10,290 nucleotides of DNA from an uncultured Micavibrio sp. (lineage in GTDB: Bacteria > Pseudomonadota > Alphaproteobacteria > Micavibrionales > UBA1664). Shown in pieces: positions 1 to 7,412 of the stretch. Position numbers and translations under genes: made by a program. Location of the stretch: contig CALBME010000001.1 of assembly GCA_937896295.1 (NCBI GenBank), positions 1-10,290 of the forward strand. The letters are read 5' to 3'. The notes beneath the pieces were generated by a model, which had not been told where the DNA came from, made no database searches, and worked only from the letters and a program-made list of their open reading frames with translations. Position 1 is the stretch's first letter. The number at the start of each line of letters is the position of its first letter.

Positions 1-2469
1 GCCAAGCTGCTGGCAAAGCAGGAACCGCAACTGGCGCAAGCCTTGGCCCTGCGCAGCCAGATGCTGGAAGCTGCCGACGGTGTCGACTATTACGACCCGA
101 ACATCGACTTCAACAGTAATGCAAGTCAGAAAAAATTCGCGCAGAACCAAATCCGTCTTGCCGCAGCCTTGAGCAGTCTGGCGGATATCGGCCGCGCTAC
201 GGCGAATGCAGACATTCTTCTGCCCGAAGAAAAAGCAAAACCGGCCGGATGGCTGCGCGGCACCCTTGGTAAAATTTTCACCCGCAACAGCCAGCCGAAA
301 ACCCGCATCGAACCCTTCCTGGGATCGCATAATGCCATGCAGGACGCCATTGCGGCTGAACTGGCAGAACCTGTTCTGACTGGCGGTCCCTTGGCGGCCG
401 AACAGCCTTTACCGAATGAAGACGACCTGCCGCGGTTCCTGCGTCGGGGCCGCCCTCTCAGCGCCGCAAACGCGGAAGCCGAAGGCGAACCGCTGCCGCT
501 GAACAACATCACAGCAGACCCGGAAGACAGACTTGGTGCGCTTGAGCGCGTGACCAACGGAAAACCGCGCGTCAAAATCGGCGACAGGATCCGCAATTCC
601 AAAGCCGCGCTCCTTCTCGGCAAGGGCGGCACGATAGCCACGGCGGCAGCCACCAATCTGCGCCAGCGTGGCGTCATCATCGGTGTCGGCTCGGCGATCA
701 GCATGACCGCACGCTATGGCGCAGGCCTTGCGGTCGGTGCCGGCCTCGGTACGATGACCGGCCTTGCGACGGCCCCGGTCGTTGCGGCAGGCGCCATCAT
801 TGGCGGTGCCATCGTGATGCTGGGTGTCGGCGCCGCTGCCGGTGCCACCACCGCGCGCATGAATATCCTGTTTGATGAGAACCGTGCCGCCGGTGAAACC
901 GTTAGCCGCTCCACGATCAACGCCCTGCAGCACACCGCCGCAGATCTTTTCACCGGCGCCTTGCTGTCGCAGGCACTGGATAGCACCAAAGGCCTGCCTG
1001 CCCTTCTTGCCCGCGCCTATAGCGACGTGCGCAAGGCCGACGGCGAAAATGAAAAACAAAGCCGGGCTTCCAAAGTGTGGCGTAAATCCACCCGCTGGGT
1101 CCGCACTCTGGGCAAAGCCCATGAACTGGACGCTGCCGGATTGCGCATGGGCCTAAACACCGTGTTTGGTGGTCTGGGCGCAAGCGCGGCATTCCTGATC
1201 AGCCATGCTGACGCGATTGCCAACGGCTTTTCGAACGGCACACCCGCTGGCACCAGCCAAGGCGTGGCTGAAGAGGCCGCGAACCGCGCCGGTAAAGGCG
1301 ACCGCCTGCCGGTCGCCCCGGTTACCACGGATCAGCCTGCACCGGCCGCAGTCACCGGCGGCGAACAACCCGCAGTCGCAACTACGGATCAGCCGGCTGT
1401 CACCCCGCGCACTGAAACCCCTGTCGTTACGCCACAGGACCAGCAGCCGCGCGTCACCGCACCTGCGCAAGCGCCGGCGATTGCCGACACGATTGCAGCC
1501 GCGACCACCGATGCGGGCCGTATCCGCGCCCTGATCCAGCTGCCTGAAATGCAGGAAGCCATGGCCAAACTCAGCCCGGCCCAGCAACATCACTTCGGCG
1601 CGCTGATCCGCAATGCGACCCAGCGTGGCAGTTTCACCGCGCTCAACGACCTGATCGATAATATTTCCGAAGGTGGCCGCATGAATGGCAATACGTTTAC
1701 GCGCATCCCGGGGCTGCGTCCGGATCGCGCAACGGCCATCGCCCTGCGTCAGATGATTCAGGACAAGCTGGGCGGCGTTACGTTTGAAAACAACGGATAT
1801 GCCCGTGCCCTTGCCCTGAACAACGATCACCTCAACGCGATGGAGGGACGTCCGTCCCGCGTAGGCGAATGGGTTGCAAATAACCCGCGCCCGCGCGTCC
1901 AGGCAACGCCGCAACCGCGCGTGGTGCCCCCGGCTCCGGCTGCTGGCGTGGCTGATCCGTCACTGCCCGCACCGGGAACCGACCCGATTGGCGACCTGAT
2001 CCAGGAAAGACTGCGTCCGGGTGGCGATTCCACCGCTGGCGCAGGCGATATCGCACCTGAACAGCGTGGTAGCCGCACCTTGGGCGCTCGCCTCAATGGT
2101 ATCGTCAATGACGTTTTCGGTGGACGCGCCAATCCCGGCGTTACGAATGGAGATGCAGCTGCTGGCGTAACAGCAACGGCAACCCCGACGTTCACCCATG
2201 CATGGATCGGCAATTTCCGTACATCGCTTCACGACTATTTCGTAGCGATCAACGGCAATGCCACGGCTGGCGGCTACAGCGGCATGAGCGAAGCGCAATT
2301 CAATACCATGCTGCAGGGTGCAGACCGTGGTGACGCAGGCGCCATGCGCCACCTGCGCAGCTGGAGCAAATCGGTCGCCGGATACCCCGGCCTGACCGAA
2401 GAACAGAAATCACTCTTACGCCGCGCATCCCGTCTGGGTATCCCCACCGGACCCCGCGCGCGGATCTAA
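1..2469 (+). CDS. Large unrecognised protein, 5' end outside window
   Basis: The frame is open from base 1, so the gene starts left of the window; 822 codons are visible and end at TAA 2467-2469. A TTG at 43 could serve as a start but nothing supports it. I do not recognise the family. Residues counted from the window edge: about 1-223 are charged and mostly soluble-looking. About 224-285 form a long Gly/Ala-rich hydrophobic stretch resembling a glycine zipper or membrane hairpin. A weaker hydrophobic patch lies near 381-410. A Pro/Thr/Ala-rich linker (about 434-500) contains TTDQPA twice. A folded-looking helical region (about 504-595) follows, then a second Pro-rich linker (about 624-680) and a C-terminal domain (about 731-820) with aromatic residues. 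The layout suggests a membrane-associated multidomain protein, which is inference. It is convergent with rne and shares its terminator. The uniform codon use and long frame support a real gene. Confidence 0.8.
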   Translation, partial: AKLLAKQEPQLAQALALRSQMLEAADGVDYYDPNIDFNSNASQKKFAQNQIRLAAALSSLADIGRATANADILLPEEKAKPAGWLRGTLGKIFTRNSQPKTRIEPFLGSHNAMQDAIAAELAEPVLTGGPLAAEQPLPNEDDLPRFLRRGRPLSAANAEAEGEPLPLNNITADPEDRLGALERVTNGKPRVKIGDRIRNSKAALLLGKGGTIATAAATNLRQRGVIIGVGSAISMTARYGAGLAVGAGLGTMTGLATAPVVAAGAIIGGAIVMLGVGAAAGATTARMNILFDENRAAGETVSRSTINALQHTAADLFTGALLSQALDSTKGLPALLARAYSDVRKADGENEKQSRASKVWRKSTRWVRTLGKAHELDAAGLRMGLNTVFGGLGASAAFLISHADAIANGFSNGTPAGTSQGVAEEAANRAGKGDRLPVAPVTTDQPAPAAVTGGEQPAVATTDQPAVTPRTETPVVTPQDQQPRVTAPAQAPAIADTIAAATTDAGRIRALIQLPEMQEAMAKLSPAQQHHFGALIRNATQRGSFTALNDLIDNISEGGRMNGNTFTRIPGLRPDRATAIALRQMIQDKLGGVTFENNGYARALALNNDHLNAMEGRPSRVGEWVANNPRPRVQATPQPRVVPPAPAAGVADPSLPAPGTDPIGDLIQERLRPGGDSTAGAGDIAPEQRGSRTLGARLNGIVNDVFGGRANPGVTNGDAAAGVTATATPTFTHAWIGNFRTSLHDYFVAINGNATAGGYSGMSEAQFNTMLQGADRGDAGAMRHLRSWSKSVAGYPGLTEEQKSLLRRASRLGIPTGPRARI

Positions 2470-2481
2470 AAAACGACAAAT

Positions 2482-2510
2482 AAAAAGGCCCCGAAAGGGG
2501 CCTTTTTTTA
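2482..2510. terminator. Bidirectional Rho-independent terminator
   Basis: An 11-bp perfect stem pairs AAAAAGGCCCC (2482-2492) with GGGGCCTTTTT (2497-2507) around a GAAA loop. A seven-T run (2503-2509) follows on the plus strand, and the A-run at 2482-2486 gives a T-run on the minus strand. It lies 12 bases after the stop of the left gene and 16 bases after the rne stop on the other strand, so it can end both transcripts. Confidence 0.93.
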
Positions 2511-2525
2511 TTCTCTGCCGCGCAC

Positions 2526-5333
2526 TTAGCCGGTCAGCTTTTTCCACCAGCCTTTTTTCTTGTCACCTGTGAATTCGTTCACCTTCTCAAAGCTGCGGTC
2601 CGGGCTGGGCTGCTGTTCATTGCCTTGTGTTTCACGCGGACGGCGCGAGTCATAGGCAACCTTGGTTTCCTGCGCCGGAGCACGATTGCCGATATTGTCA
2701 TCGATATGTCCTTCGTTGCGGGGCGCACGCTCGCCGCGATTGCCGCGATCACCACGGTTGCCACGTTCGCCGCGGTTCCCGCGATCGCCACGGCCTTCGC
2801 CGTTGCCGCCGCGATCACGCGGGCCACGCCCGCCGCCGCCATTACCGCCACGCCCACGATTGCGGCCACGGTTACGGCCCCCTTCGGAACGCACGGCCGC
2901 CTCGGCGCCCATGATATTGCCGTCGAATTCGTTACCTTGCGCGTCCTGCTTGCGGTTGCCGATATCGTCATCACCGAAATCGTCCTGCGGTGCAGGCTGG
3001 AATTCGCTGGCTTCCATTTGCGACTGATCGTCATCGCCCTGGTTGCCGCGATTGTCATCGCCAGCTTCCCCGTCACGGAAACGGTTACGCCCGCCACGGC
3101 GGCCACGACGGCGGCCACGGTTACGGCCACCTTCACGCTCACCACGCCCCTCGCCATTTTCAGGACGAGGCTGGCGCTCCTGCATTTCAATACCGTCTTC
3201 ACCGCCGTCATTGACTTCGTCTTCATCCGAAAGATCCGGATCGACGGTGGCATCGATACCTGACAGCGACTGCGCGCGGCGCGAACGCGCCACGTCGACA
3301 TGGAATCCCTGGTCGTCTTCGATCACCGGGGCGATCTTGATGCTGACCGTGATGTCATAGCGTTTTTCCATCATGGCGATGCTGGTGCGCTTGGCATTGA
3401 ACAGGAACAGGGCGACCGGTTCGGGTACGGTGACCTGAACTTCGCTCGCGCGCCCTTCCATACCGGCAGTTTCGATGGCACGCATGACGGCCAGCGCAAG
3501 CGCCTCGGTCGTACGCAGCATGCCGGACCCGCGGCAATGCGGGCAGGTCTGGAAATGCGTTTCCGTCAGGGACGGGCGCAGACGCTGACGCGAAAGTTCC
3601 AGCAGACCGAAGGTCGAAATGCGGCCGATCTGCACGCGGGCGCGGTCGCCGGACAGGGCGTCGCGCATGCGTTTTTCAACCATGGCGTTGTTACGGCGCG
3701 ATTCCATGTCGATGAAGTCGATGACGACCAGACCGCCAAGGTCACGCAGACGCAGCTGGCGCGCGACTTCTTCAGCCGCCTCCAGGTTGGTTTTCAGTGC
3801 GGTTTCCTCGATATGACGCTCGCGCGTGGCACGACCGGAGTTGATGTCGATGGACACCAGCGCCTCGGTCGGATTGATCACGATGTAACCGCCCGAACGC
3901 AAGGTAACGACGTTCGAATGGATGGCATCGATCTGCGGCTCGGCCCCGTACTTAGTGAACAGCGGAACCGTATCGTTGTAGGTGCGGATGCGGTCCATAT
4001 GGTCCGGCATCATCATATCCATGACTTCACGCGCGGTGTTGGCGCCGTCTTCACCCTCGACGATGATTTCCGAGATATTGGCGCTGTACAGATCGCGGAT
4101 CGCGCGTTTGACCAGGCTGCCCTCTTCATGGATCAGCGCCGGAGCGGTTGATTCCATCGTGGTATCGCGCACGCGATCCCAGACACGCATCAGGTAATCA
4201 AGATCACGCTTGACCTCTTCCGAGGGACGGTCGACGCCAGCCGTACGCAGAATGACCGACATGCCTTCCGGTACCTGCAGTTCATCCAGCATGTCGCGCA
4301 TTTTTTTGCGGTCGGCATGGCTGGCCACCTTGCGCGACACGCCGCCCGACTGGGGGCTGTTCGGCATCAGGACGCAGTAGCGGCCCGGCATGGTGATATA
4401 GGTGGTAACGGCGGCGCCTTTGTTGCCACGCTCTTCCTTGACGACCTGGATCAGCATGATCTGGCCGCGTTTGATCACTTCCTGAATTTTGTACGAACGG
4501 CGCATGCGCTTCCACAGACGCTCCATGCCGCTTTCGTCATCTTCCTCGCGCTCGGAAATCTGTTCCGGACGCGGACGGTCTGCACCCTTGCCACGGCCCC
4601 CGCGATTGCGGCCACGGCCACGGCCTCTGCCACGACCACGATTGCGGCCACGGCCCTGCTCGCCGCCTTCGGCGGCATTATTCTCATCAACCTCGGCGGT
4701 CTGACCTTCGGCCAGTTCACCGTCGGCGGATTCTGTGGAAGCCAGTTCCGCATCTTCGCCGGCGCCGGCATCTTCGCCTTCGGCCATTTCCCCATCGGCC
4801 TGATCGTCGCCGGATTCTTCATCCTGCACGTCTTCCTGGGCATCGTGTTCGTCCTGGACACGGTCCTGTGCTTCGGTTTTGGCGAAACCGGCTTCGACCT
4901 CTGCCACCTCTTCCGGTGTGATGTCATCGGCGGTGATGTCTTCCGCCAGCACCTCTTCGGCACCTTCCTGATCTTTCGCACGGGCTTCGGCTTCCGCCAG
5001 TTCGCGTGCTTCGCGGGCTTCCGCCTCCTGCTGCAGTTCGCGGCGCAGCTCTTCCTGTTCGGCCAGCAGGCGCTCGCGGTCTTCCACCGGGATACGGTAA
5101 TAATCGGGGTGAATTTCAGCGAAAGGCAGGAAACCGTGACGGTTGCCGCCGTAGTTCACGAAAGCGGCCTGCAGGGACGGCTCCACGCGCGTGACTTTTG
5201 CGAGGTAGATGTTCCCTTTGAGCTGTTTTTTGGACGCGCTTTCGATGTCGAAATTGTCGAGGCGCTTGCCATCCATGACGGCGACGCGGGTCTCTTCGGG
5301 TTGCGCCGCGTCGATAAGCATAATTTTAGCCAT
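2526..5333 (-). CDS. rne: Ribonuclease E (RNA degradosome endonuclease)
   Basis: Single-strand endoribonuclease that starts mRNA decay and processes rRNA and tRNA; 935 aa. The start is the ATG at 5333, giving the family N-terminus MAKIMLIDA, with GGAG 7 bases upstream; the longer frame from 5390 adds an unconserved extension. The S1 domain is split: its first part is residues 1-85, an insertion spans about 86-275, and it resumes at YKIQEVIKRGQ. The insertion is acidic, then Arg/Gly-rich. The 5'-sensor motif RTAG has R363 and T364. Catalytic Asp are D496 (DINSGR) and D539 (VIDFID), and the Zn-link is C597-x-x-C600. Spacings D496-D539 (43) and D539-C597 (58) equal E. coli D303-D346 and D346-C404, placing about 193 extra residues upstream. 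The tail (about 690-935) is disordered-looking and RG-rich and ends in GWW (928-930), the PNPase-binding motif known from Caulobacter RNase E. Divergent from amiC. Very sure. Confidence 0.97.
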   Translation of the reverse strand: MAKIMLIDAAQPEETRVAVMDGKRLDNFDIESASKKQLKGNIYLAKVTRVEPSLQAAFVNYGGNRHGFLPFAEIHPDYYRIPVEDRERLLAEQEELRRELQQEAEAREARELAEAEARAKDQEGAEEVLAEDITADDITPEEVAEVEAGFAKTEAQDRVQDEHDAQEDVQDEESGDDQADGEMAEGEDAGAGEDAELASTESADGELAEGQTAEVDENNAAEGGEQGRGRNRGRGRGRGRGRNRGGRGKGADRPRPEQISEREEDDESGMERLWKRMRRSYKIQEVIKRGQIMLIQVVKEERGNKGAAVTTYITMPGRYCVLMPNSPQSGGVSRKVASHADRKKMRDMLDELQVPEGMSVILRTAGVDRPSEEVKRDLDYLMRVWDRVRDTTMESTAPALIHEEGSLVKRAIRDLYSANISEIIVEGEDGANTAREVMDMMMPDHMDRIRTYNDTVPLFTKYGAEPQIDAIHSNVVTLRSGGYIVINPTEALVSIDINSGRATRERHIEETALKTNLEAAEEVARQLRLRDLGGLVVIDFIDMESRRNNAMVEKRMRDALSGDRARVQIGRISTFGLLELSRQRLRPSLTETHFQTCPHCRGSGMLRTTEALALAVMRAIETAGMEGRASEVQVTVPEPVALFLFNAKRTSIAMMEKRYDITVSIKIAPVIEDDQGFHVDVARSRRAQSLSGIDATVDPDLSDEDEVNDGGEDGIEMQERQPRPENGEGRGEREGGRNRGRRRGRRGGRNRFRDGEAGDDNRGNQGDDDQSQMEASEFQPAPQDDFGDDDIGNRKQDAQGNEFDGNIMGAEAAVRSEGGRNRGRNRGRGGNGGGGRGPRDRGGNGEGRGDRGNRGERGNRGDRGNRGERAPRNEGHIDDNIGNRAPAQETKVAYDSRRPRETQGNEQQPSPDRSFEKVNEFTGDKKKGWWKKLTG
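2728..2799. repeat. Four 18-bp degenerate tandem units in the rne tail
   Basis: Four consecutive 18-bp units begin at 2728, 2746, 2764 and 2782. On the rne strand they encode a six-residue Gly-Asn-Arg-Gly-(Glu/Asp)-Arg type repeat. The units differ mostly at third positions, so selection appears to hold the peptide pattern. This belongs to the RGG-like part of the RNase E tail and is a coding repeat, not a mobile or CRISPR repeat. Confidence 0.75.
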
Positions 5334-5672
5334 ATAATATCTCCATGAAGCGGGAGGAGACGTCCCATACATACGCGAAAGCGACCACACGGTACTGAAT
5401 GGGAGCGTTGAACGCCCGCTTATTCTAGTCGTTGATCAGTTTCCGAAGCCCCGGATCAGTGTGGAAGCAGCGCCTTATTTGGCGCCAGCACGCTGGCGGT
5501 TCGTCTTCGGCGATCCGGCCGGGGAACCTTCTTAAAAGGCAAGCCCGACCAATCCTTTAAATTCTTTGGACGCCAGCCAGACCCGGTGAGAGTTGTTTTT
5601 CCTGTCTTTGGTAGATAAAAGAGCCAGGTGGCGTATCGCTTTACGACCCTGACCTTAGAACCAGCGCGGACA
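5334..5672. promoter_or_regulatory. Divergent rne/amiC intergenic region
   Basis: This 339-bp stretch separates the two divergent start codons and must hold both promoters unless transcription enters from elsewhere. On the minus strand GGAG at 5341-5344 is the rne ribosome site. A TAGAAT at 5427-5422 (minus) could be an rne -10, but no good -35 stands 16-18 bases upstream. On the plus strand TTGTTT (5593-5598) and GATAAA (5614-5619) are a poor promoter pair for amiC. Two overlapping inverted repeats (5470-5498) are listed separately. An in-frame GTG at 5628 could extend amiC by 15 codons. No further gene is visible here. Confidence 0.5.
5470..5498. repeat. Two overlapping, mutually exclusive hairpins in the rne leader
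   Basis: GCGCC (5470-5474) pairs with GGCGC (5481-5485) around a 6-base loop. CGCCAGC (5483-5489) pairs with GCTGGCG (5492-5498) around a 2-base loop. They share bases 5483-5485, so only one can form fully. They lie about 137-165 bases upstream of the rne start codon. Structured 5' leaders mediate RNase E autoregulation in enterobacteria; a similar role here is inference. The very short loop of the second suggests a DNA operator is equally possible. Confidence 0.45.
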
Positions 5673-6968
5673 ATGCACAACCGAAAAATCGTAATTATTT
5701 TTGTTAGCATTGTTTTTGCAGGGTTTTTTGCCCTTGTTGCGGACGCGTACGCCCTCTCTGTCAAATCGCTGCGCTTTGGACAGCAGGATACGGGGACACG
5801 CCTTGTGCTCGATCTCGACCGCGAGGCGGATTTTAGGGCCAGCGTACAGGACGCGCCGCCGCGTATCGTTGTCGAACTGCCCACCATCACGGGCCGCCCC
5901 GCCATCTCGCGCAGCCAGTTGCCCGACCTGATCCGGGACGTGCGAATCGAACCGGCGCCGGGCGGGCGTTCGCGCCTGACCTTCGTCCTGAACGGACCCG
6001 CAGCCATTCGCACCGCCTTCCTGATCCCCGCCAGCGGAAAGGACGGCGCCCGCCTTGTGGTTGATACGGCACCGGTGGCCCAGGCCGCTTTCAGCGCCCA
6101 GACGTCCCGCGCCTTCGGCACCCTGCCCGCCGCGACCGCGGCCGACACGCCGGGATCGACCCTGCCGTTTGCGGGTATCGCCAAACCCAAGCTGGACCCC
6201 ATCGGCACCCCTGTCGCCCCCACGATCGGAAGCCCCACCATTGACCTGCCGCAGGTCGATACACCGCGCATCCCCGGTGAACGCCCGCTGGTGATGATCG
6301 ATCCGGGGCATGGCGGGATCGATGGTGGCGCCACCGGATCCGGCGTCAGCGAAAAAGTGGTGACGCTTTCGGTTGCGAAAGACCTGCGCGATGCGCTGGA
6401 GAAAACCGGCAAATACCGTGCCCAGCTGACGCGCGAACGCGATATCTTCATCCCACTGGCCCAGCGTGTGCGGATTGCCCGTTCCAAAGGGGCGGACCTT
6501 TTCGTCTCGATCCATGCCGACTCCATGCCCGGCTCGACGGCGGCGACCGGCGCATCCTTCTATACCCTGTCGTCCCAGGCCTCGGACGCACAGGCAGCGC
6601 GCCTGGCCGCACGCGAAAACCAGGTAGACCTTCTGGCCGGGCTCCAGTTGCCATCTGAAGACAAGGCCGTCGCCGATATCCTGGTCGATCTGACCCTGCG
6701 CGAGACGACAGCCCAGTCCAAGCGATTCTCGGGCCTGCTGGCCGCTGCCTTCCGCGATGCGTCCCTGCCCACGGCACCCACACCGAACCGCCATGCCGGG
6801 TTTATGGTGCTCAAAGCCCCGGATATACCGTCCGTCCTGATTGAACTGGGGTTCCTGTCCACCCCCGCAGAGGCGCAGAAACTGAACGATTCTGCCTATC
6901 GCCACACTTTGGCGACCTCCATCGCGGGCGCAATCGATACATGGTTCAAGGGGCGTAAAGCCCCCTGA
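5673..6968 (+). CDS. amiC: N-acetylmuramoyl-L-alanine amidase, AmiC type
   Basis: Periplasmic zinc amidase that cuts the bond between MurNAc and L-Ala of peptidoglycan, used for daughter-cell separation; 431 aa. The ATG at 5673 places an export signal at the N-terminus: HNRK, a hydrophobic core (about 6-22), and likely cleavage after AYA (27/28). No clear ribosome site precedes it; the GTG at 5628 would add 15 residues and cannot be excluded. An AMIN domain (about 28-131), which targets the septal wall, is followed by a Pro-rich linker (about 135-203). The Amidase_3 domain (about 205-425) has Zn ligands H213 (DPGHGG), E227 (SEK) and H281 (SIHADS), plus catalytic E391 (LIELGFLS). The segment between H281 and E391 is long enough for the autoinhibitory helix seen in EnvC/NlpD-controlled amidases. 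Divergent from rne. In many alphaproteobacteria amiC is followed by mrcA; here it is not. The symbol follows family usage. Confidence 0.95.
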   Translation: MHNRKIVIIFVSIVFAGFFALVADAYALSVKSLRFGQQDTGTRLVLDLDREADFRASVQDAPPRIVVELPTITGRPAISRSQLPDLIRDVRIEPAPGGRSRLTFVLNGPAAIRTAFLIPASGKDGARLVVDTAPVAQAAFSAQTSRAFGTLPAATAADTPGSTLPFAGIAKPKLDPIGTPVAPTIGSPTIDLPQVDTPRIPGERPLVMIDPGHGGIDGGATGSGVSEKVVTLSVAKDLRDALEKTGKYRAQLTRERDIFIPLAQRVRIARSKGADLFVSIHADSMPGSTAATGASFYTLSSQASDAQAARLAARENQVDLLAGLQLPSEDKAVADILVDLTLRETTAQSKRFSGLLAAAFRDASLPTAPTPNRHAGFMVLKAPDIPSVLIELGFLSTPAEAQKLNDSAYRHTLATSIAGAIDTWFKGRKAP

Positions 6969-7086
6969 ACAAGGGCGGATAAGGGCCGGTCTGCCACAAC
7001 TTTTCCCCATTTTTTCTAAACCAGAAGGCTCGGGGGGTCTTTACAAGGCATGTCTCTGCGGTTAGTTTGTTTTCGGTTGTCTGGAT

Positions 7087-7092
7087 TATAAA
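7087..7092 (+). promoter_or_regulatory. Possible -10 box for the small lipoprotein gene
   Basis: TATAAA matches the -10 consensus at five of six bases and would start RNA near 7099, leaving a leader of about 38 bases. No good -35 stands at 16-18 bases; TTGTTT at 7067-7072 is 14 bases away. The gene has its own terminator, so a promoter in this 168-bp gap after amiC is expected. Confidence 0.35.
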
Positions 7093-7104
7093 AACCCTGA
7101 CAGT

Positions 7105-7116
7105 TCAAACGTTTGA
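7105..7116. repeat. 12-bp perfect palindrome before the lipoprotein gene
   Basis: TCAAACGTTTGA is a perfect palindrome 20 bases upstream of the ATG at 7137 and just downstream of the possible -10 box. Its position suits a repressor operator near +6 or a weak leader hairpin. No family of regulator can be named from it. Confidence 0.4.
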
Positions 7117-7136
7117 CACTAACAAAGGTAGATTAC

Positions 7137-7322
7137 ATGAAAAAAGTTATCGCGCTCGTGGCTGTTGTCGCCACCGCCGGTCTGCTCGCTGCTTGCCAGC
7201 CGGGTAAACCGATCGAAGCCACCGGCTACCAAGGCCACTCGACCTCGACCGGTAAATCCGGTTCGAAATCGGCAACCGCTCCGGCTGCTGACAAGTCGGG
7301 CCGTACGTTCAAAGCTCAGTAA
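7137..7322 (+). CDS. Small predicted lipoprotein, 61 aa
   Basis: The product has a textbook type II signal: MKK, a hydrophobic core (4-17), and the lipobox LAAC with the lipidated Cys at position 20. After cleavage only about 42 residues remain; they are rich in Ser, Thr, Gly, Lys and Ala, carry no Cys beyond the lipidated one, and look unstructured. AAAGG at 7124-7128, 8 bases upstream, fixes the start at 7137 over a longer reading from 7113. A strong terminator follows 29 bases after the stop, so the gene looks like a single-gene unit, probably well expressed. I do not recognise the family; it resembles the small entericidin-like lipoproteins only in size and signal, not in mature sequence. 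Role unknown; an envelope anchor or stress lipoprotein is possible. Existence of the gene is well supported, function is not. Confidence 0.85.
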   Translation: MKKVIALVAVVATAGLLAACQPGKPIEATGYQGHSTSTGKSGSKSATAPAADKSGRTFKAQ

Positions 7323-7350
7323 TTTACTGACGCTTGGACAAGCCAAGATT

Positions 7351-7385
7351 AAACCGCTGACCTCACGGTCGGCGGTTTTTTATTT
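7351..7385 (+). terminator. Rho-independent terminator after the lipoprotein gene
   Basis: AACCGCTGACC (7352-7362) pairs with GGTCGGCGGTT (7367-7377) across a TCAC loop, giving 11 bp with one G-U pair. A six-T run (7376-7381) and ATTT follow. It stands 29 bases after the lipoprotein stop and 28 bases before the ABC ATPase start, insulating the two. Confidence 0.92.
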
Positions 7386-7412
7386 CTCCCACCCGCACTA
7401 TATGTATGTCAC

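Noticed and set aside
2700..2880. Repetitive GC-rich array considered as CRISPR or mobile repeat
   Set aside because: The units are contiguous, have no spacers and keep the rne frame; they encode RG-type peptide repeats.
4317..5348. 343-codon open frame on the plus strand opposite rne, and a 283-codon one at 3300-4151
   Set aside because: Both are antisense shadows of RNase E, whose catalytic motifs are certain; the translations are low-complexity products of GC-rich repeats and have no ribosome site.
6950..6964. GGGGC-GTAAA-GCCCC hairpin at the end of amiC
   Set aside because: The stem is only 5 bp, lies within the coding end and has no T-run, so it is not a convincing terminator.
5655..7010. 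451-codon open frame on the minus strand opposite amiC
   Set aside because: Longer than amiC but biased in composition (Gly/Arg/Gln-rich) and without recognisable motifs; amiC has all its zinc ligands and a signal peptide.
7113..7118. Perfect TTGACA before the lipoprotein gene
   Set aside because: A -10 at normal spacing would fall on the start codon, where none is seen; it overlaps the palindrome and is probably chance.
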